NCBI RefSeq assembly: GCF_003047105.1
Contig: NZ_CP028475.1
Coordinates: 3,038,001 to 3,102,000 of the forward strand
Direction: 5' to 3'
DNA: 64,000 nt
Source of the DNA: Celeribacter baekdonensis
GTDB taxonomy: Bacteria > Pseudomonadota > Alphaproteobacteria > Rhodobacterales > Rhodobacteraceae
The translations under genes were made by a program, and so were the position numbers. How positions within the stretch are numbered: position 1 is the stretch's first letter; each line of letters starts with the position of its first letter. The notes beneath the pieces are model-generated. The model was not told the origin of the DNA. It did no database searches and was given only the letters and a program-made list of their open reading frames with translations. Positions 43,849-53,325 of this stretch are shown here, one piece after another.

Positions 43849-46242
43849 ATGAAATTCACTCTCTCTTGGCTCAAAGAGCATCTGGAAACGGACGCCTCCC
43901 TTGATGACATTCTCTATGCGCTCACCGATCTTGGGCTTGAGGTCGAAGGCGTTGAAAACCCCCGCGATGCGCTTAAGGGGTTTAAATTGGTCAAGGTCCA
44001 AGAGGCCGAGCCACATCCGGACGCTGACAAATTGCGTGTATGCAAAGTTGAAACCGACGAGGGCATGACCCAGATCGTGTGCGGCGCACCGAACGCGCGG
44101 GCGGGCATCACCGCCGTTTTGGCCAAGCCCGGCATGTATATCCCAGGTTTGGATATCACCATTTCGGTCGGCAAAATCCGCGGCGTCGAAAGCCACGGTA
44201 TGATGGCGTCGATGCGCGAACTGAACCTTGGCGAAGATCACGATGGGATCATCGAGCTTGAGGGCGGCGAGATCGGCATGGAATTCGCCGATTATCTGGC
44301 CCAGACTGACCCGTCGAAAGTCGATCCGGTGATCGAGATTGCGATCACGCCGAACCGCCCCGACGCGCTTGGTGTGCATGGCATTGCCCGTGATCTGGCG
44401 GCGCGGGGTCTTGGCACGTTGAAGCCGCTCAAGGTTGAGACCGTCGCGGGCACATTCGCCAATCCGATCTCGGTTGAAATCACAGAGGCGGCCAAGGATG
44501 GCTGTTACCTCTTTGGCGGGCGCTATATCCGCGGCGTGAAAAACGGCCCCTCGCCGATGTGGTTGCAGGACCGTTTGACCGCCATCGGCCTGCGTCCGAT
44601 TTCCATTTTGGTCGATGTCACCAACTTCTTCACCTATGATCGCAACCGCCCGCTGCACGTGTTTGACGCGGCAACGGTCAAAGGCGGTTTGGTGATTGAT
44701 CGCGCGACAGGCGGCGAGGAATTGTTGGCCTTGGATGAGAAGACCTACACAATGCCCGAGGGCGCGCTGTGTATTTTCTCAGGCGGCAAGGTCGAGAGCA
44801 TCGGCGGCATCATGGGCGGCGAAGAGACCGGATGTTCCGATGATACCGTCGATGTGTTCGTCGAGGCCGCCGTGTGGAACACGCTCGACATCGCCAAGGC
44901 CGGGCGCGCGTTGAAAGTCAATTCGGACGCGCGCTATCGCAACGAGCGCGGCATTGATCCGGCCTATAATATGCAGGCCTTGGATGATGCCACCGCGATG
45001 ATCCTTGCGCTTTGTGGTGGTGAGGCCTCTGAGGTGGTGATGGCGGGGGCCGTGCCTGATGTGTCGCGCGCCTATCGCCTTGATACCGACCGGGTGCAAA
45101 GCCTTGTTGGCATGGACATCGCGCCTGCGCGTCAGGTCGCCATTTTGGAAAGCCTCGGCTTTGTCATGGACGGCGATATGGCCGAGGTGCCAAGCTGGCG
45201 TCCCGACGTGTTGGGCGAGGCCGATTTGGTTGAAGAGGTCGCCCGCGTTGAAAGCCTCACGCACCTCGCGCCAAAGGCCATGACCCGCCCCGCAGGCGTG
45301 GCCAAAGCAATCCTGACGCCGATGCAGGTGCGTGAAAGTTCCGCGCGCCATCAAGCGGCGGCCTTGGGCTATAACGAATGCGTCACCTATTCTTTCGTGG
45401 ACGAAAAATCCGCCAAACTCTTTGGTGGCGGCACCGACGCGGTGCGCCTTGAGAACCCGATTTCGTCCGAGATGAGCCATATGCGCCCCGATCTTTTGAT
45501 CGGTCTGTTGCAAGCCGCCGCACGCAATCAGGCGCGCGGGTTTGCCGATCTGTCGCTGTTTGAATGCGGCCCGGCGTTTCATGGTGGAGAGCCGGGTGAG
45601 CAACACCTGCAAGTGGCGGGTGTTTTGGTCGGGGCCTCTGGTCCAAAAGACGTCCATGGCGCGCGCCGGGTGATGGATCTGTATGACGCAAAAGCCGATG
45701 CAGAGGCGGTTTTGGCCGCCATCGGTGCCCCCGCCAAGGCGCAAATCCTGCGCAACACCTCGCCGTGGTTCCACCCCGGTCGGTCGGGCAAAATCTGTCT
45801 CGGTCCGAAAAAGGTCTTGGCGCAGTTCGGTGAATTGCACCCGAAAGTGCTCAAGGAAATGGGCGTCAAAGGCACGGCAATGGCCTTTACCGTTTATCTC
45901 GAAGAGACGCCTTTGCCGCGTGGCACCAAAGTGGCGCGCTCGGCGTTTTTCACCAATGATTTGCAAGCGGTCGAACGCGATTTCGCCTTTGTCGTCGACA
46001 AATCCGTCAACGCGTTGGATTTGGTCAATGCGGCGGCAGGTGTCGACAAGGTGCTGATTGAAGAAGTCCGTGTGTTTGACGAATTCATCGGCGGCTCGTT
46101 GGGCGAAGATAAAAAATCACTCGCGATCACTGTGCGTCTTCAACCCGCGGATGCGACCTTGAAAGACAAAGATCTCGAAGAGATTTCGGCCAAGATTGTC
46201 GCCAAAGTCGAAAAGGCCACCGGCGGCACGTTGCGCGGCTGA
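43849..46242 (+). CDS. pheT: Phenylalanyl-tRNA synthetase beta subunit
   Basis: 797 aa, full length. The N-terminal MKFTLSWLKEHLETDASLDDI, the EMAP-like tRNA-binding domain (VKVQEAEPHPDADKLRVCKV), B3/B4 editing domain, the class II-like core and the C-terminal ferredoxin-like anticodon-binding domain are in the right order. It pairs with PheS, from which it is separated by almost 1 kb of inserted sequence, so coupled expression may be weakened. Confidence 0.97.
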   Translation: MKFTLSWLKEHLETDASLDDILYALTDLGLEVEGVENPRDALKGFKLVKVQEAEPHPDADKLRVCKVETDEGMTQIVCGAPNARAGITAVLAKPGMYIPGLDITISVGKIRGVESHGMMASMRELNLGEDHDGIIELEGGEIGMEFADYLAQTDPSKVDPVIEIAITPNRPDALGVHGIARDLAARGLGTLKPLKVETVAGTFANPISVEITEAAKDGCYLFGGRYIRGVKNGPSPMWLQDRLTAIGLRPISILVDVTNFFTYDRNRPLHVFDAATVKGGLVIDRATGGEELLALDEKTYTMPEGALCIFSGGKVESIGGIMGGEETGCSDDTVDVFVEAAVWNTLDIAKAGRALKVNSDARYRNERGIDPAYNMQALDDATAMILALCGGEASEVVMAGAVPDVSRAYRLDTDRVQSLVGMDIAPARQVAILESLGFVMDGDMAEVPSWRPDVLGEADLVEEVARVESLTHLAPKAMTRPAGVAKAILTPMQVRESSARHQAAALGYNECVTYSFVDEKSAKLFGGGTDAVRLENPISSEMSHMRPDLLIGLLQAAARNQARGFADLSLFECGPAFHGGEPGEQHLQVAGVLVGASGPKDVHGARRVMDLYDAKADAEAVLAAIGAPAKAQILRNTSPWFHPGRSGKICLGPKKVLAQFGELHPKVLKEMGVKGTAMAFTVYLEETPLPRGTKVARSAFFTNDLQAVERDFAFVVDKSVNALDLVNAAAGVDKVLIEEVRVFDEFIGGSLGEDKKSLAITVRLQPADATLKDKDLEEISAKIVAKVEKATGGTLRG

Positions 46243-46271
46243 TCGGTCTTAAAATGTGAGGAAAGCGGCGT

Positions 46272-47717
46272 CTATTCGGCGCCGTTTTTCAATTCGACAA
46301 TCGCGTAGGGCACGTCGATTGTTTTCACGTCTTCGAACCGATAGGGCAGGGTGGCGCTGTGGTGCGTGAGCTTGGCGACAGTTTCCGGTTTGATGCCGTG
46401 CTCGGCCAAAATCGCCTCAGACCGCGCGATCATATCGCCCCCAACCAGCACCACCGAAACCGTGTCCGGCGCGGGAGAACGGTTGGGCAGCGGGGCGAGG
46501 GCTTGCCAGTCTGGGCGATGATATTTCAGGTTGCCGACGAAGTAATAATTGCCGCTGATCACTGCGACCGGACCCTCGGGCAGGTCTGCGGCAATGGCAT
46601 CCGCCAAGACATCCACCCGCATCGAATCTGATCCCGCGCCGCGCAGCCTTGTGTCGGCCATGGCAACCAAGATCAAGGCGGCCAAGGCGGCGCAAACGGC
46701 CAAAAGTGCGCGTCCCGTGCGCGGGCCGAGGCTTTGCGTAGCCCAGATCATCAGGCCGCTGGAAAGCGGCACCAACATCGGCAACAGCCAACGCGGTTGA
46801 ACATCCGTCACGCCAAATCCAACAACAGCCAGTGCACCCAATCCCAATCCGATCATCCCGGCGCGCATCAGCCAAAGCGCCAGCGGCATCGCGGCGCCAA
46901 AGCGCAAAGCGGCGCGGCCTTGTGCCAAGCGCGCCACGATGAGGACCAAGAGCAACAGCGCCAGCGCCGCAAGCGTTTGAACACCGTATTCGGCCAAACC
47001 CGCCAGCCATGTGGGCAGGGCTTCGTATTTCGGCGGATAGTAGAATTTATAGGCCGAGGCCATGGTTTGGTCCGAGTGCAGGACCATCCACGCCATCGGT
47101 GCGATGAGGATCAGGGCGGCGGCAATCCCCGATTGCCACAGGGTGCGCCACATCAATCGAGCCCTGATCTCTGGCACGGTGAGGGCGGAGAGGAACAGCG
47201 TCAGCGGGAAGAGCCAAAAGTTAAACTTGGCGAGCCCGCCCAGCCCAAGGGCCAGACCAAGTGCGATAGGGTGCCACCGCTTCGGCGCTTCTATCTGACG
47301 CGCCATCACCCAAAAGGTTGCGGCCATCGTGGCCAGCATGGCGATGCTGTGTGATCCGGCGCGTTGTCCTTCCCACGACACATTGGGCAAAAGCAGCAGC
47401 GCAAGCGTGCCAAGCATCGCCGCTTGACGCGGAACACTCCGCCGCAAGCCGTCAAAAAGCAGCGCATAGGTGACAAAGAGCAAGAGGTTTTTGGTCGCTG
47501 CGACTGCGAATGTATTGGCCCCAAACAGAGCAAACGCCCCGGCTTGGACCCAATTATAAAGTGGCGCTTGTGGCCCATAGCCCAAGTGGACCTCTTGCGC
47601 CATGACGAACATTTCGGCCTCATCGACCTCGAACGACCCGCCCAGGGCCGTTCGAAGCACAGCGTGGGCCGCGAAATAGGCGGCGATGATCCAGATGAAT
47701 AGCCGGTCCTGCTTCAT
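46272..47717 (-). CDS. GT39/ArnT-like membrane glycosyltransferase
   Basis: 481 aa with about ten hydrophobic helices. The first periplasmic loop has FEVDEAEMFVMAQEVHLGYGPQAPLYNW, the acidic D-E catalytic/metal site typical of the PMT/ArnT clan that uses polyprenyl-phosphate sugars. A short soluble C-terminal region (AVISGNYYFVGNLKYHRPDW) follows. The acceptor is unknown. It converges on pheT across 29 bases. Confidence 0.85.
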   Translation of the reverse strand: MKQDRLFIWIIAAYFAAHAVLRTALGGSFEVDEAEMFVMAQEVHLGYGPQAPLYNWVQAGAFALFGANTFAVAATKNLLLFVTYALLFDGLRRSVPRQAAMLGTLALLLLPNVSWEGQRAGSHSIAMLATMAATFWVMARQIEAPKRWHPIALGLALGLGGLAKFNFWLFPLTLFLSALTVPEIRARLMWRTLWQSGIAAALILIAPMAWMVLHSDQTMASAYKFYYPPKYEALPTWLAGLAEYGVQTLAALALLLLVLIVARLAQGRAALRFGAAMPLALWLMRAGMIGLGLGALAVVGFGVTDVQPRWLLPMLVPLSSGLMIWATQSLGPRTGRALLAVCAALAALILVAMADTRLRGAGSDSMRVDVLADAIAADLPEGPVAVISGNYYFVGNLKYHRPDWQALAPLPNRSPAPDTVSVVLVGGDMIARSEAILAEHGIKPETVAKLTHHSATLPYRFEDVKTIDVPYAIVELKNGAE

Positions 47718-47751
47718 GATCCCTCTGTCTCAGCGCCTGACACTGCGCCGT

Positions 47752-48453
47752 TTATTCCGGCCGCGCCGGGATGTTTTTGGCGCGCGCCACCGCAGGTCGG
47801 GCATAAAAGCGGGCGACATAGGCGGGCACATTTTTCAAATCGTTATAGCCTGTCACCTCCTTTGCGCCATAGAAATCAAGCGCATTGAGCCAAGGAGCAA
47901 TGGCCATATCGGCAATCGAATATTCCCCCACAATCCAATCACGTCCCTCAAGCTGCGCGTCCACAACGGCCAAAAGGCGCTTGGCCTCACCGATGTAACG
48001 ATCGCGTGCGGTTGGGTCCTCCATTTTGGCGCCAGCGAATTTGTAAAAGAACCCAAGTTGACCGAACATCGGGCCAAGACCGCCCATTTGGAACATCAGC
48101 CACTGGATCGTCTGATAGCGCGTCTTTGGGTCTTTAGAGAGGAATTTTCCAGACTTTTCCGCGAGATAAATCAGGATTGCGCCGGATTCAAACATCTCGA
48201 TTTGCGCCCCATCCGGGCCGTTCGGGTCAATGATGGCGGGGATTTTGTTGTTTGGGTTGAGTGCCAAAAAATCAGGGCTTTTGACATCCGCATCGGCCAA
48301 GGTGACCAGATGCGGCTCATAGGCCAGCCCCATTTCCTCAAGCGCGATGGAGACTTTGACCCCATTTGGCGTGGGATAAGAGTAGAGCTGAATTTTTTCA
48401 GGCTCGGTTGCGGGCCAACGGGCGGAAATCGGGTGTTTGACGGTCTGGGTCAT
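47752..48453 (-). CDS. Glutathione S-transferase, YghU-like
   Basis: 233 aa. An N-terminal extension precedes the thioredoxin-like domain (IQLYSYPTPNGVKVSIALEEMGLAYE; NKIPAIID; ESGAILIYLAEK). The all-helical C-terminal domain has QWLMFQMGGLGPMFGQLGFF, characteristic of the YghU/YfcG disulfide-bond reductase group, which lacks a classical catalytic Tyr. The start at 48453 follows AGGAG. Confidence 0.92.
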   Translation of the reverse strand: MTQTVKHPISARWPATEPEKIQLYSYPTPNGVKVSIALEEMGLAYEPHLVTLADADVKSPDFLALNPNNKIPAIIDPNGPDGAQIEMFESGAILIYLAEKSGKFLSKDPKTRYQTIQWLMFQMGGLGPMFGQLGFFYKFAGAKMEDPTARDRYIGEAKRLLAVVDAQLEGRDWIVGEYSIADMAIAPWLNALDFYGAKEVTGYNDLKNVPAYVARFYARPAVARAKNIPARPE

Positions 48454-48621
48454 CGGAGCTCCTAGCGTGGGAGGATTGCGGTGAAGGTCTTGTTCAATTT
48501 CCCCTAAGGTATTGCTGGAATGCCGAAAGAAAACCATTAAAGGATGTGCGTCAATGTGTTACGCAATGTGCGTCACTGCGTCGTTTGGATGCGGCGGGAT
48601 ATGGAAGAACGGGGACAGAGA

Positions 48622-49050
48622 ATGTTCAAAGAATTTAAAGATTTCATCGCCAAAGGCAATGTCATGGACATGGCGGTTGGTATCATCGTTGGTGCCGCCT
48701 TTACTGCGATCGTCAGCTCGATGGTTGCTGATATGATCAACCCGCTCATCGGTCTGTTCACCGGCGGTTTGGATTTCACCAACAACTATTTGGTTCTCTC
48801 TGGCGATGTGCCTGCGGGGGCGTCTTTGGACGCGGCACGCGAAGCCGGCGCGGCGGTGTTTGCCTATGGCTCCTTTATCATGGCGGTCATCAATTTCCTG
48901 ATCATCGCATTTGTGGTGTTCATGTTGGTGCGCTACGTCAACAAACTCAAAGCCGCAGCCATGCCTCCGAAAGAGGTAACCCCTGCCGCACCAGCAGGTC
49001 CGTCCGAACTCGATATCCTGATCGAAATTCGCGACGCGTTGAAAAAGTAA
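48622..49050 (+). CDS. mscL: Large-conductance mechanosensitive channel
   Basis: 142 aa. Forms a pentameric channel that opens on hypo-osmotic shock. [44 protein letters not shown] is the conserved N-terminus and first helix. A periplasmic loop, second helix ([19 protein letters not shown]) and charged C-terminal helix ([15 protein letters not shown]) follow. The start at 48622 was chosen from the family N-terminus. Confidence 0.97.
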   Translation: MFKEFKDFIAKGNVMDMAVGIIVGAAFTAIVSSMVADMINPLIGLFTGGLDFTNNYLVLSGDVPAGASLDAAREAGAAVFAYGSFIMAVINFLIIAFVVFMLVRYVNKLKAAAMPPKEVTPAAPAGPSELDILIEIRDALKK

Positions 49051-49085
49051 CAAGCCCAGCGCTCGAAAATCATCAAAACACATCA

Positions 49086-49119
49086 AAAAGGCCCGTTGGA
49101 TTGTTCCAACGGGCCTTTT
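49086..49119 (+). terminator. Terminator of mscL
   Basis: AAAAGGCCCGTTGGA and its near-complement TCCAACGGGCCTTTT form a long stem with a short loop ending in T residues. Confidence 0.95.
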
Positions 49120-49260
49120 CTCGTGATGCTGTGGGCATCACGTCTCGGGGACACATCTTTCATACGCAACAAGCGGGCAGATCCGTCGCCGCTTGCTGAA
49201 AAAAATATATTGTGGGAGATTGGGGCGAATTATCGGGAAAAACCGGGAGAGGCTGCCAAG

Positions 49261-49719
49261 ATGATCAAAATTGACGAAACGGATCGGCGGATTTTGCGAA
49301 TTTTACAGCGGAAGGGCCGCATATCGAACGCCGATCTCGCACAAGAGGCCAATGTGTCGAGCTCGGCCTGTCATCGCCGGGTGCAGCGGCTTGAGGCCGA
49401 AGGGTTGATCCGTGATTACGTCGCGCTTTTGGACCCGCGCCATTTGGACCGCCGCTCCACCGTCTTTGTCGAGGTCACGCTCACCAGTCAAGCGGATGAT
49501 ATTTTGCACGCCTTTGAAAAAGCGGTGCGCAATGTGCCCGACGTGTTGGAATGTCACCTGATGGCGGGCAAGGCGGATTATATCCTCAAAGTTGTCGCCG
49601 CCGACACCGATCACTTTGCCCAAATCCACCGTCGCCTTGTCGCCTTGCCCGGGGTGCAAACCATGCAATCGTCCTTTGCCATGCGCACCGTGTTCAAAAC
49701 CACGGCATTACCTGTCTAA
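49261..49719 (+). CDS. Lrp/AsnC-family transcriptional regulator
   Basis: 152 aa. N-terminal winged HTH (DETDRRILRILQRKGRISNADLAQEANVSSSACHRRVQRLEAEGLI) and C-terminal RAM ligand domain (VFVEVTLTSQADDILHAFEKAV; GKADYILKVVA). It senses amino acids or related metabolites. The start at 49261 gives the family N-terminus; the frame is open back into the mscL terminator and is not used. Confidence 0.94.
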   Translation: MIKIDETDRRILRILQRKGRISNADLAQEANVSSSACHRRVQRLEAEGLIRDYVALLDPRHLDRRSTVFVEVTLTSQADDILHAFEKAVRNVPDVLECHLMAGKADYILKVVAADTDHFAQIHRRLVALPGVQTMQSSFAMRTVFKTTALPV

Positions 49720-49791
49720 AGGTCTGGGTTTGGCGAATTGCCTTGCCTATGATAAGTCTACGACCTGTCGCATTTGGGAGGAGGCGGCATC

Positions 49792-50751
49792 ATGGCACGC
49801 ATAAACCACGCAGAACACGTCATTTCTACTGTCGAATCGGGGTCCGTTGGCACACGTTTGACGGCCAGTTGGCGACGGTCTTTGAAAAAGCACGGGCTTG
49901 ATCCCGAACGTCCGGTGACACCGCGGCGGTTTTCTGAGGCGGAAATTTCTGAGCGTCGTGAACGGCTTGGAGGCTTTATGGATCTCGCTTCGCCGAAACT
50001 CGATCAATTGTTTCAAATGGTTGGCAACACCGGTTGTTCGGTGATGATGACGGATCGGGACGGGGTGGTGTTGGATCAACGCTCCAAAGATGCCGATTCT
50101 GACACGTTTCAATCCTGGGGGCTGTGGACCGGCGCCGATTGGTCGGAGGAATCCGAGGGCACCAATGGCATCGGCACCTGTATCGCCGAGGCGCGTCAGA
50201 TCACGATCCACCGCGACGAACATTTCCTGAGCCGCAACACATTGATGTCCTGTATGGATGCGCCGATTTTTGGCCCTGATGGCGAATTGATCGCAGCCCT
50301 TGATGTGTCGTCCTGTCGTGCCGATCAAACCGAAGCCTATGCGCGGTTGATTTCCAATGTTGTGGCCCAAACAGCGAAGCAAATAGAAACAGATGCCTTC
50401 CGCGCCGCTTTCCCAAAGGCCCGGATCATCACCGCCCCGGAAGATCGCCCGGATGGGGCGGTTCTTTTGGCGGTGGATCATGACGATTTGATCATCGGTG
50501 CCACCCGTGCGGCGCGCCGTGCGTTTGGACTGGGGCAGGGGGCGCATATCGTGCCCACACCGGCCTCGGATATTCTGGGCCGGGATAGCACGGTTTCCGC
50601 CTTGGAGCGGGCCGAGCGGGCGGCGTTGAAACGGGCGATTGCGCGGGCTGGTGGCAATGTGTCTGCGGCGGCGCGTGAACTTGGAATCGGCCGTGCGACG
50701 CTCTATCGCCGGATGAAACGGCTCGGGATTGGGGAGAATGGTGAAAACTGA
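49792..50751 (+). CDS. AcoR-like GAF-Fis regulator lacking the AAA+ domain
   Basis: 319 aa. The N-terminal helix-rich part and GAF domain (NTGCSVMMTDRDGVVLDQR...EGTNGIGTCIAEARQITIHRDEHF, MDAPIFGPDGELIAALDVSS) match AcoR-type acetoin/alcohol regulators. The C-terminus is a Fis-type HTH (GNVSAAARELGIGRATLYRRMKRLGI). The sigma-54-interacting AAA+ domain normally between them is missing, so it should act as a simple regulator with sigma-70 promoters. It follows GGGAGGAGG and precedes an aldehyde dehydrogenase. Confidence 0.88.
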   Translation: MARINHAEHVISTVESGSVGTRLTASWRRSLKKHGLDPERPVTPRRFSEAEISERRERLGGFMDLASPKLDQLFQMVGNTGCSVMMTDRDGVVLDQRSKDADSDTFQSWGLWTGADWSEESEGTNGIGTCIAEARQITIHRDEHFLSRNTLMSCMDAPIFGPDGELIAALDVSSCRADQTEAYARLISNVVAQTAKQIETDAFRAAFPKARIITAPEDRPDGAVLLAVDHDDLIIGATRAARRAFGLGQGAHIVPTPASDILGRDSTVSALERAERAALKRAIARAGGNVSAAARELGIGRATLYRRMKRLGIGENGEN

Positions 50752-50759
50752 TCCGCACC

Positions 50760-50777
50760 TGTCTCACCCCTGAGACA
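50760..50777. promoter_or_regulatory. Probable operator TGTCTCA-CCCC-TGAGACA
   Basis: A perfect 7-4-7 palindrome in the gap between the GAF-Fis regulator and the aldehyde dehydrogenase, 108 bases upstream of the latter's start. It is a natural target for the adjacent regulator. Confidence 0.6.
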
Positions 50778-50885
50778 TTGCCGCGCTGCGGCGTTTGAAA
50801 GAGGGGGTGACCGCAGCTTAAGCTAGCGTTCACACTCTCTTCATATGTTGGCGTGGGAGACGTCAACACCTTGAGGAGGAAAACA

Positions 50886-52406
50886 ATGAACGTTCAAGCT
50901 GACGCGAGCGCACAGTACGCATCGCCTTTCAAAGCCCGTTATGACAACTTTATCGGTGGTAAATTTACCCCGCCTGTCCACGGCAAATATTTCGACAACA
51001 CCACGCCGATCACCGGCCAGAAAGTGTGTGAAGTGGCCCGTTCTGACGCGGCCGATGTCGAGCTGGCCTTGGATGCCGCTCATGCTGCCAAAGCTGCATG
51101 GGGCACAACCAGCGCCACAGAGCGTGCCAACATCCTGTTGAAAGTTGCAGACCGGATCGAAGAGCACCTCGAAACCATCGCAACGGCAGAAACCTGGGAC
51201 AACGGCAAGCCGATCCGTGAAACCATGGCTGCTGATATTCCGCTTTCCGCCGACCACTTCCGCTATTTCGCGGGTGTTCTGCGTGGCCAAGAAGGCTCCA
51301 TGTCGGAAATCGACGCGGACACTATCGCCTATCACTTCCATGAGCCTCTGGGCGTTGTCGGTCAGATCATCCCGTGGAACTTCTCCATCCTGATGGCTGC
51401 TTGGAAAATCGCGCCTGCTCTGGCCGCAGGTAACTGTATCGTGCTGAAACCGGCAGAACAGACTCCGGCTGCGATCATGGTGTTCATGGAAATCATCGCC
51501 GACCTGCTGCCGGCTGGTACGCTCAACATCGTCAACGGCTATGGCGCCGAAGTCGGTGCACCGCTTGCTCGCTCGCCGCGCATTGCGAAAATCGCCTTCA
51601 CCGGCTCGACCGCAACTGGTCGGATGATCATGCAATACGCCACCGAGAACCTGATCCCGGTGACGTTGGAGTTGGGTGGCAAATCGCCGAACATCTTCTT
51701 CTCCGACGTGATGCGCGAAGATGACGCTTTCCTCGACAAAGCTGTCGAAGGCTTCGTTCTCTTTGCTTTCAACCAAGGCGAAGTGTGTACCTGCCCGTCG
51801 CGTGCTTTGATCCAGGAAGACATCTACGAAGAGTTCATGGAGCGTTGCATTGCGCGTGTGAAAGCCATCAAACAAGGCGATCCGCGCGACATCAACACCA
51901 TGGTTGGCGCTCAGGCCTCTGCCGAGCAGCAGGAAAAAATCCTGTCCTACCTGACCATCGGTCGCGAAGAAGGCGCCGAAGTTCTTGTGGGTGGCGATGC
52001 TGCGCGCTTTGGTGGCGATCTCAAAGACGGCTATTACATCCAGCCGACCATCCTCAAAGGCCACAACAAAATGCGTGTGTTCCAAGAGGAAATCTTTGGC
52101 CCAGTTGTCTCCGTGACCACCTTTAAAACCGAAGAAGAAGCGCTCGAAATCGCCAACGACACGATGTATGGCCTCGGGGCTGGCGTTTGGTCGCGTGACA
52201 TGAACACTTGCTACCGCTTCGGCCGCCACATTCAGGCCGGTCGTGTTTGGGTGAACAACTACCACGCTTACCCGGCTCACGCTGCATTTGGTGGCTACAA
52301 ACAGTCCGGCGTTGGACGTGAAAACCACAAAATGATGCTCGATCATTACCAGCAAACCAAAAACATGCTGGTGTCTTACAACCCGAACAAACTCGGGTTC
52401 TTCTAA
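50886..52406 (+). CDS. NAD-dependent aldehyde dehydrogenase (ExaC/AcoD type)
   Basis: 506 aa. Catalytic Cys in [12 protein letters not shown], general-base Glu in [13 protein letters not shown] and the Rossmann FTGSTATGR are intact. The ending NPNKLGFF is typical of the acetaldehyde dehydrogenases of the AcoD/ExaC/AldB group. Codon choice is strongly optimised compared with neighbours, suggesting high expression. Flanked by an AcoR-like regulator and DUF779, it is probably induced by short alcohols or aldehydes. GAGGAGG precedes the start. Confidence 0.94.
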   Translation: MNVQADASAQYASPFKARYDNFIGGKFTPPVHGKYFDNTTPITGQKVCEVARSDAADVELALDAAHAAKAAWGTTSATERANILLKVADRIEEHLETIATAETWDNGKPIRETMAADIPLSADHFRYFAGVLRGQEGSMSEIDADTIAYHFHEPLGVVGQIIPWNFSILMAAWKIAPALAAGNCIVLKPAEQTPAAIMVFMEIIADLLPAGTLNIVNGYGAEVGAPLARSPRIAKIAFTGSTATGRMIMQYATENLIPVTLELGGKSPNIFFSDVMREDDAFLDKAVEGFVLFAFNQGEVCTCPSRALIQEDIYEEFMERCIARVKAIKQGDPRDINTMVGAQASAEQQEKILSYLTIGREEGAEVLVGGDAARFGGDLKDGYYIQPTILKGHNKMRVFQEEIFGPVVSVTTFKTEEEALEIANDTMYGLGAGVWSRDMNTCYRFGRHIQAGRVWVNNYHAYPAHAAFGGYKQSGVGRENHKMMLDHYQQTKNMLVSYNPNKLGFF

Positions 52407-52451
52407 GCTCCTCCCCGTGGGGACGCGCGGTTTGCGTGTCCCCTCACTCTA

Positions 52452-52487
52452 CAGGGCGTGGCTTCGGCTGCGCCCTGTCCCCTTTTT
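52452..52487 (+). terminator. Terminator after aldehyde dehydrogenase
   Basis: CAGGGCG and CGCCCTG flank a 12-base loop, then TCCCCTTTTT. A second GC hairpin (GGGGACGC...GCGTGTCCCC) lies just before it. Readthrough could supply DUF779. Confidence 0.7.
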
Positions 52488-52510
52488 GGTGTCTTGCTGT
52501 GGAGGCTTCT

Positions 52511-52870
52511 ATGATTCCTGACCGCGTGGTCGCGACCCCTGCCGCACGGGCGTTGCTGGCCGATATTATCACGGACCATGGTCCAGTGATGTTTGTGCAA
52601 TCGGGCGGATGTTGCGATGGCTCATCACCGATGTGCTACAAAAAGGGCGACTATTTGATCGGCGCACGTGATGTGAAGCTGGGCGAGATTGAGGGGGTTG
52701 AGGTTTGGATCTCAGGATCACTCTTTGAGATTTGGCGCTACAGTCAGATGGTTTTGGATGCCGGCCCCGGCCATGGTGCGGGATTTTCGCTCGACACGGG
52801 GCGCGGCCAATGTTTCCTGTCGCGATCGCGGCTTTTCTCTGACGACGAAGCGGCGGCTTTGTCGCTCTGA
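52511..52870 (+). CDS. DUF779 protein
   Basis: 119 aa. VMFVQSGGCCDGSSPMCY with its three conserved Cys, and GPGHGAGFSLDTGRGQCFLSRSR, define DUF779. The family is regularly found beside aldehyde dehydrogenases of the AcoD/ExaC type, as here; its biochemical role is unknown. GGAGG precedes the ATG. Confidence 0.92.
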   Translation: MIPDRVVATPAARALLADIITDHGPVMFVQSGGCCDGSSPMCYKKGDYLIGARDVKLGEIEGVEVWISGSLFEIWRYSQMVLDAGPGHGAGFSLDTGRGQCFLSRSRLFSDDEAAALSL

Positions 52871-52906
52871 TCTTCGGCTGTCTTGGGTGCCAAGTCACAA
52901 AAACAA

Positions 52907-52932
52907 ACCCCCGGAGCTTGCGCCACGGGGGT
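52907..52932. terminator. Bidirectional terminator, DUF779 / rpsU
   Basis: ACCCCCG and CGGGGGT enclose 12 bases; T-rich tracts follow on both strands. Confidence 0.75.
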
Positions 52933-53004
52933 CGTATTTTTATGTCCCATCATCCTTGCGGACAAGGGCCGCTCGAAACGTCGAGCCTCTCGGGGCCTGA
53001 CGGC

Positions 53005-53214
53005 TTAAAGAGACATACCTTCGCGCTGAGCTTTTTTACGAGCCAGCTTACGGGCACGGCGAATGGCCTCGGCCTTCTCGCGCGCTTTCTTCACGGACGG
53101 CTTTTCGAAATGTTGCTTCAGCTTCATTTCACGAAAAACGCCTTCACGTTGAAGTTTTTTCTTCAGAGCCCGGAGGGCCTGATCGACGTTGTTATCACGA
53201 ACGCTAACCTGCAT
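53005..53214 (-). CDS. rpsU: 30S ribosomal protein S21
   Basis: 69 aa, basic. [40 protein letters not shown] is S21, which sits near the anti-Shine-Dalgarno end of 16S rRNA. The lysine/arginine-rich tail is as usual. It is transcribed alone, divergent from coq9. Confidence 0.98.
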   Translation of the reverse strand: MQVSVRDNNVDQALRALKKKLQREGVFREMKLKQHFEKPSVKKAREKAEAIRRARKLARKKAQREGMSL

Positions 53215-53325
53215 GTGGTGTCACCACCTTCCTAGTTAGATTTGCATGAATTGCAGGAAGTGGCCATATAGCAAAGTCACCCTAGCTTGTCTACTATGCT
53301 CGTAAGCCGCAAAAGGACGTATCAG

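Noticed and set aside
50841..52355. 504-codon open frame antisense to the aldehyde dehydrogenase
   Set aside because: It mirrors the codon bias of a highly expressed GC-rich gene; its sequence has no recognisable motif and no ribosome site.
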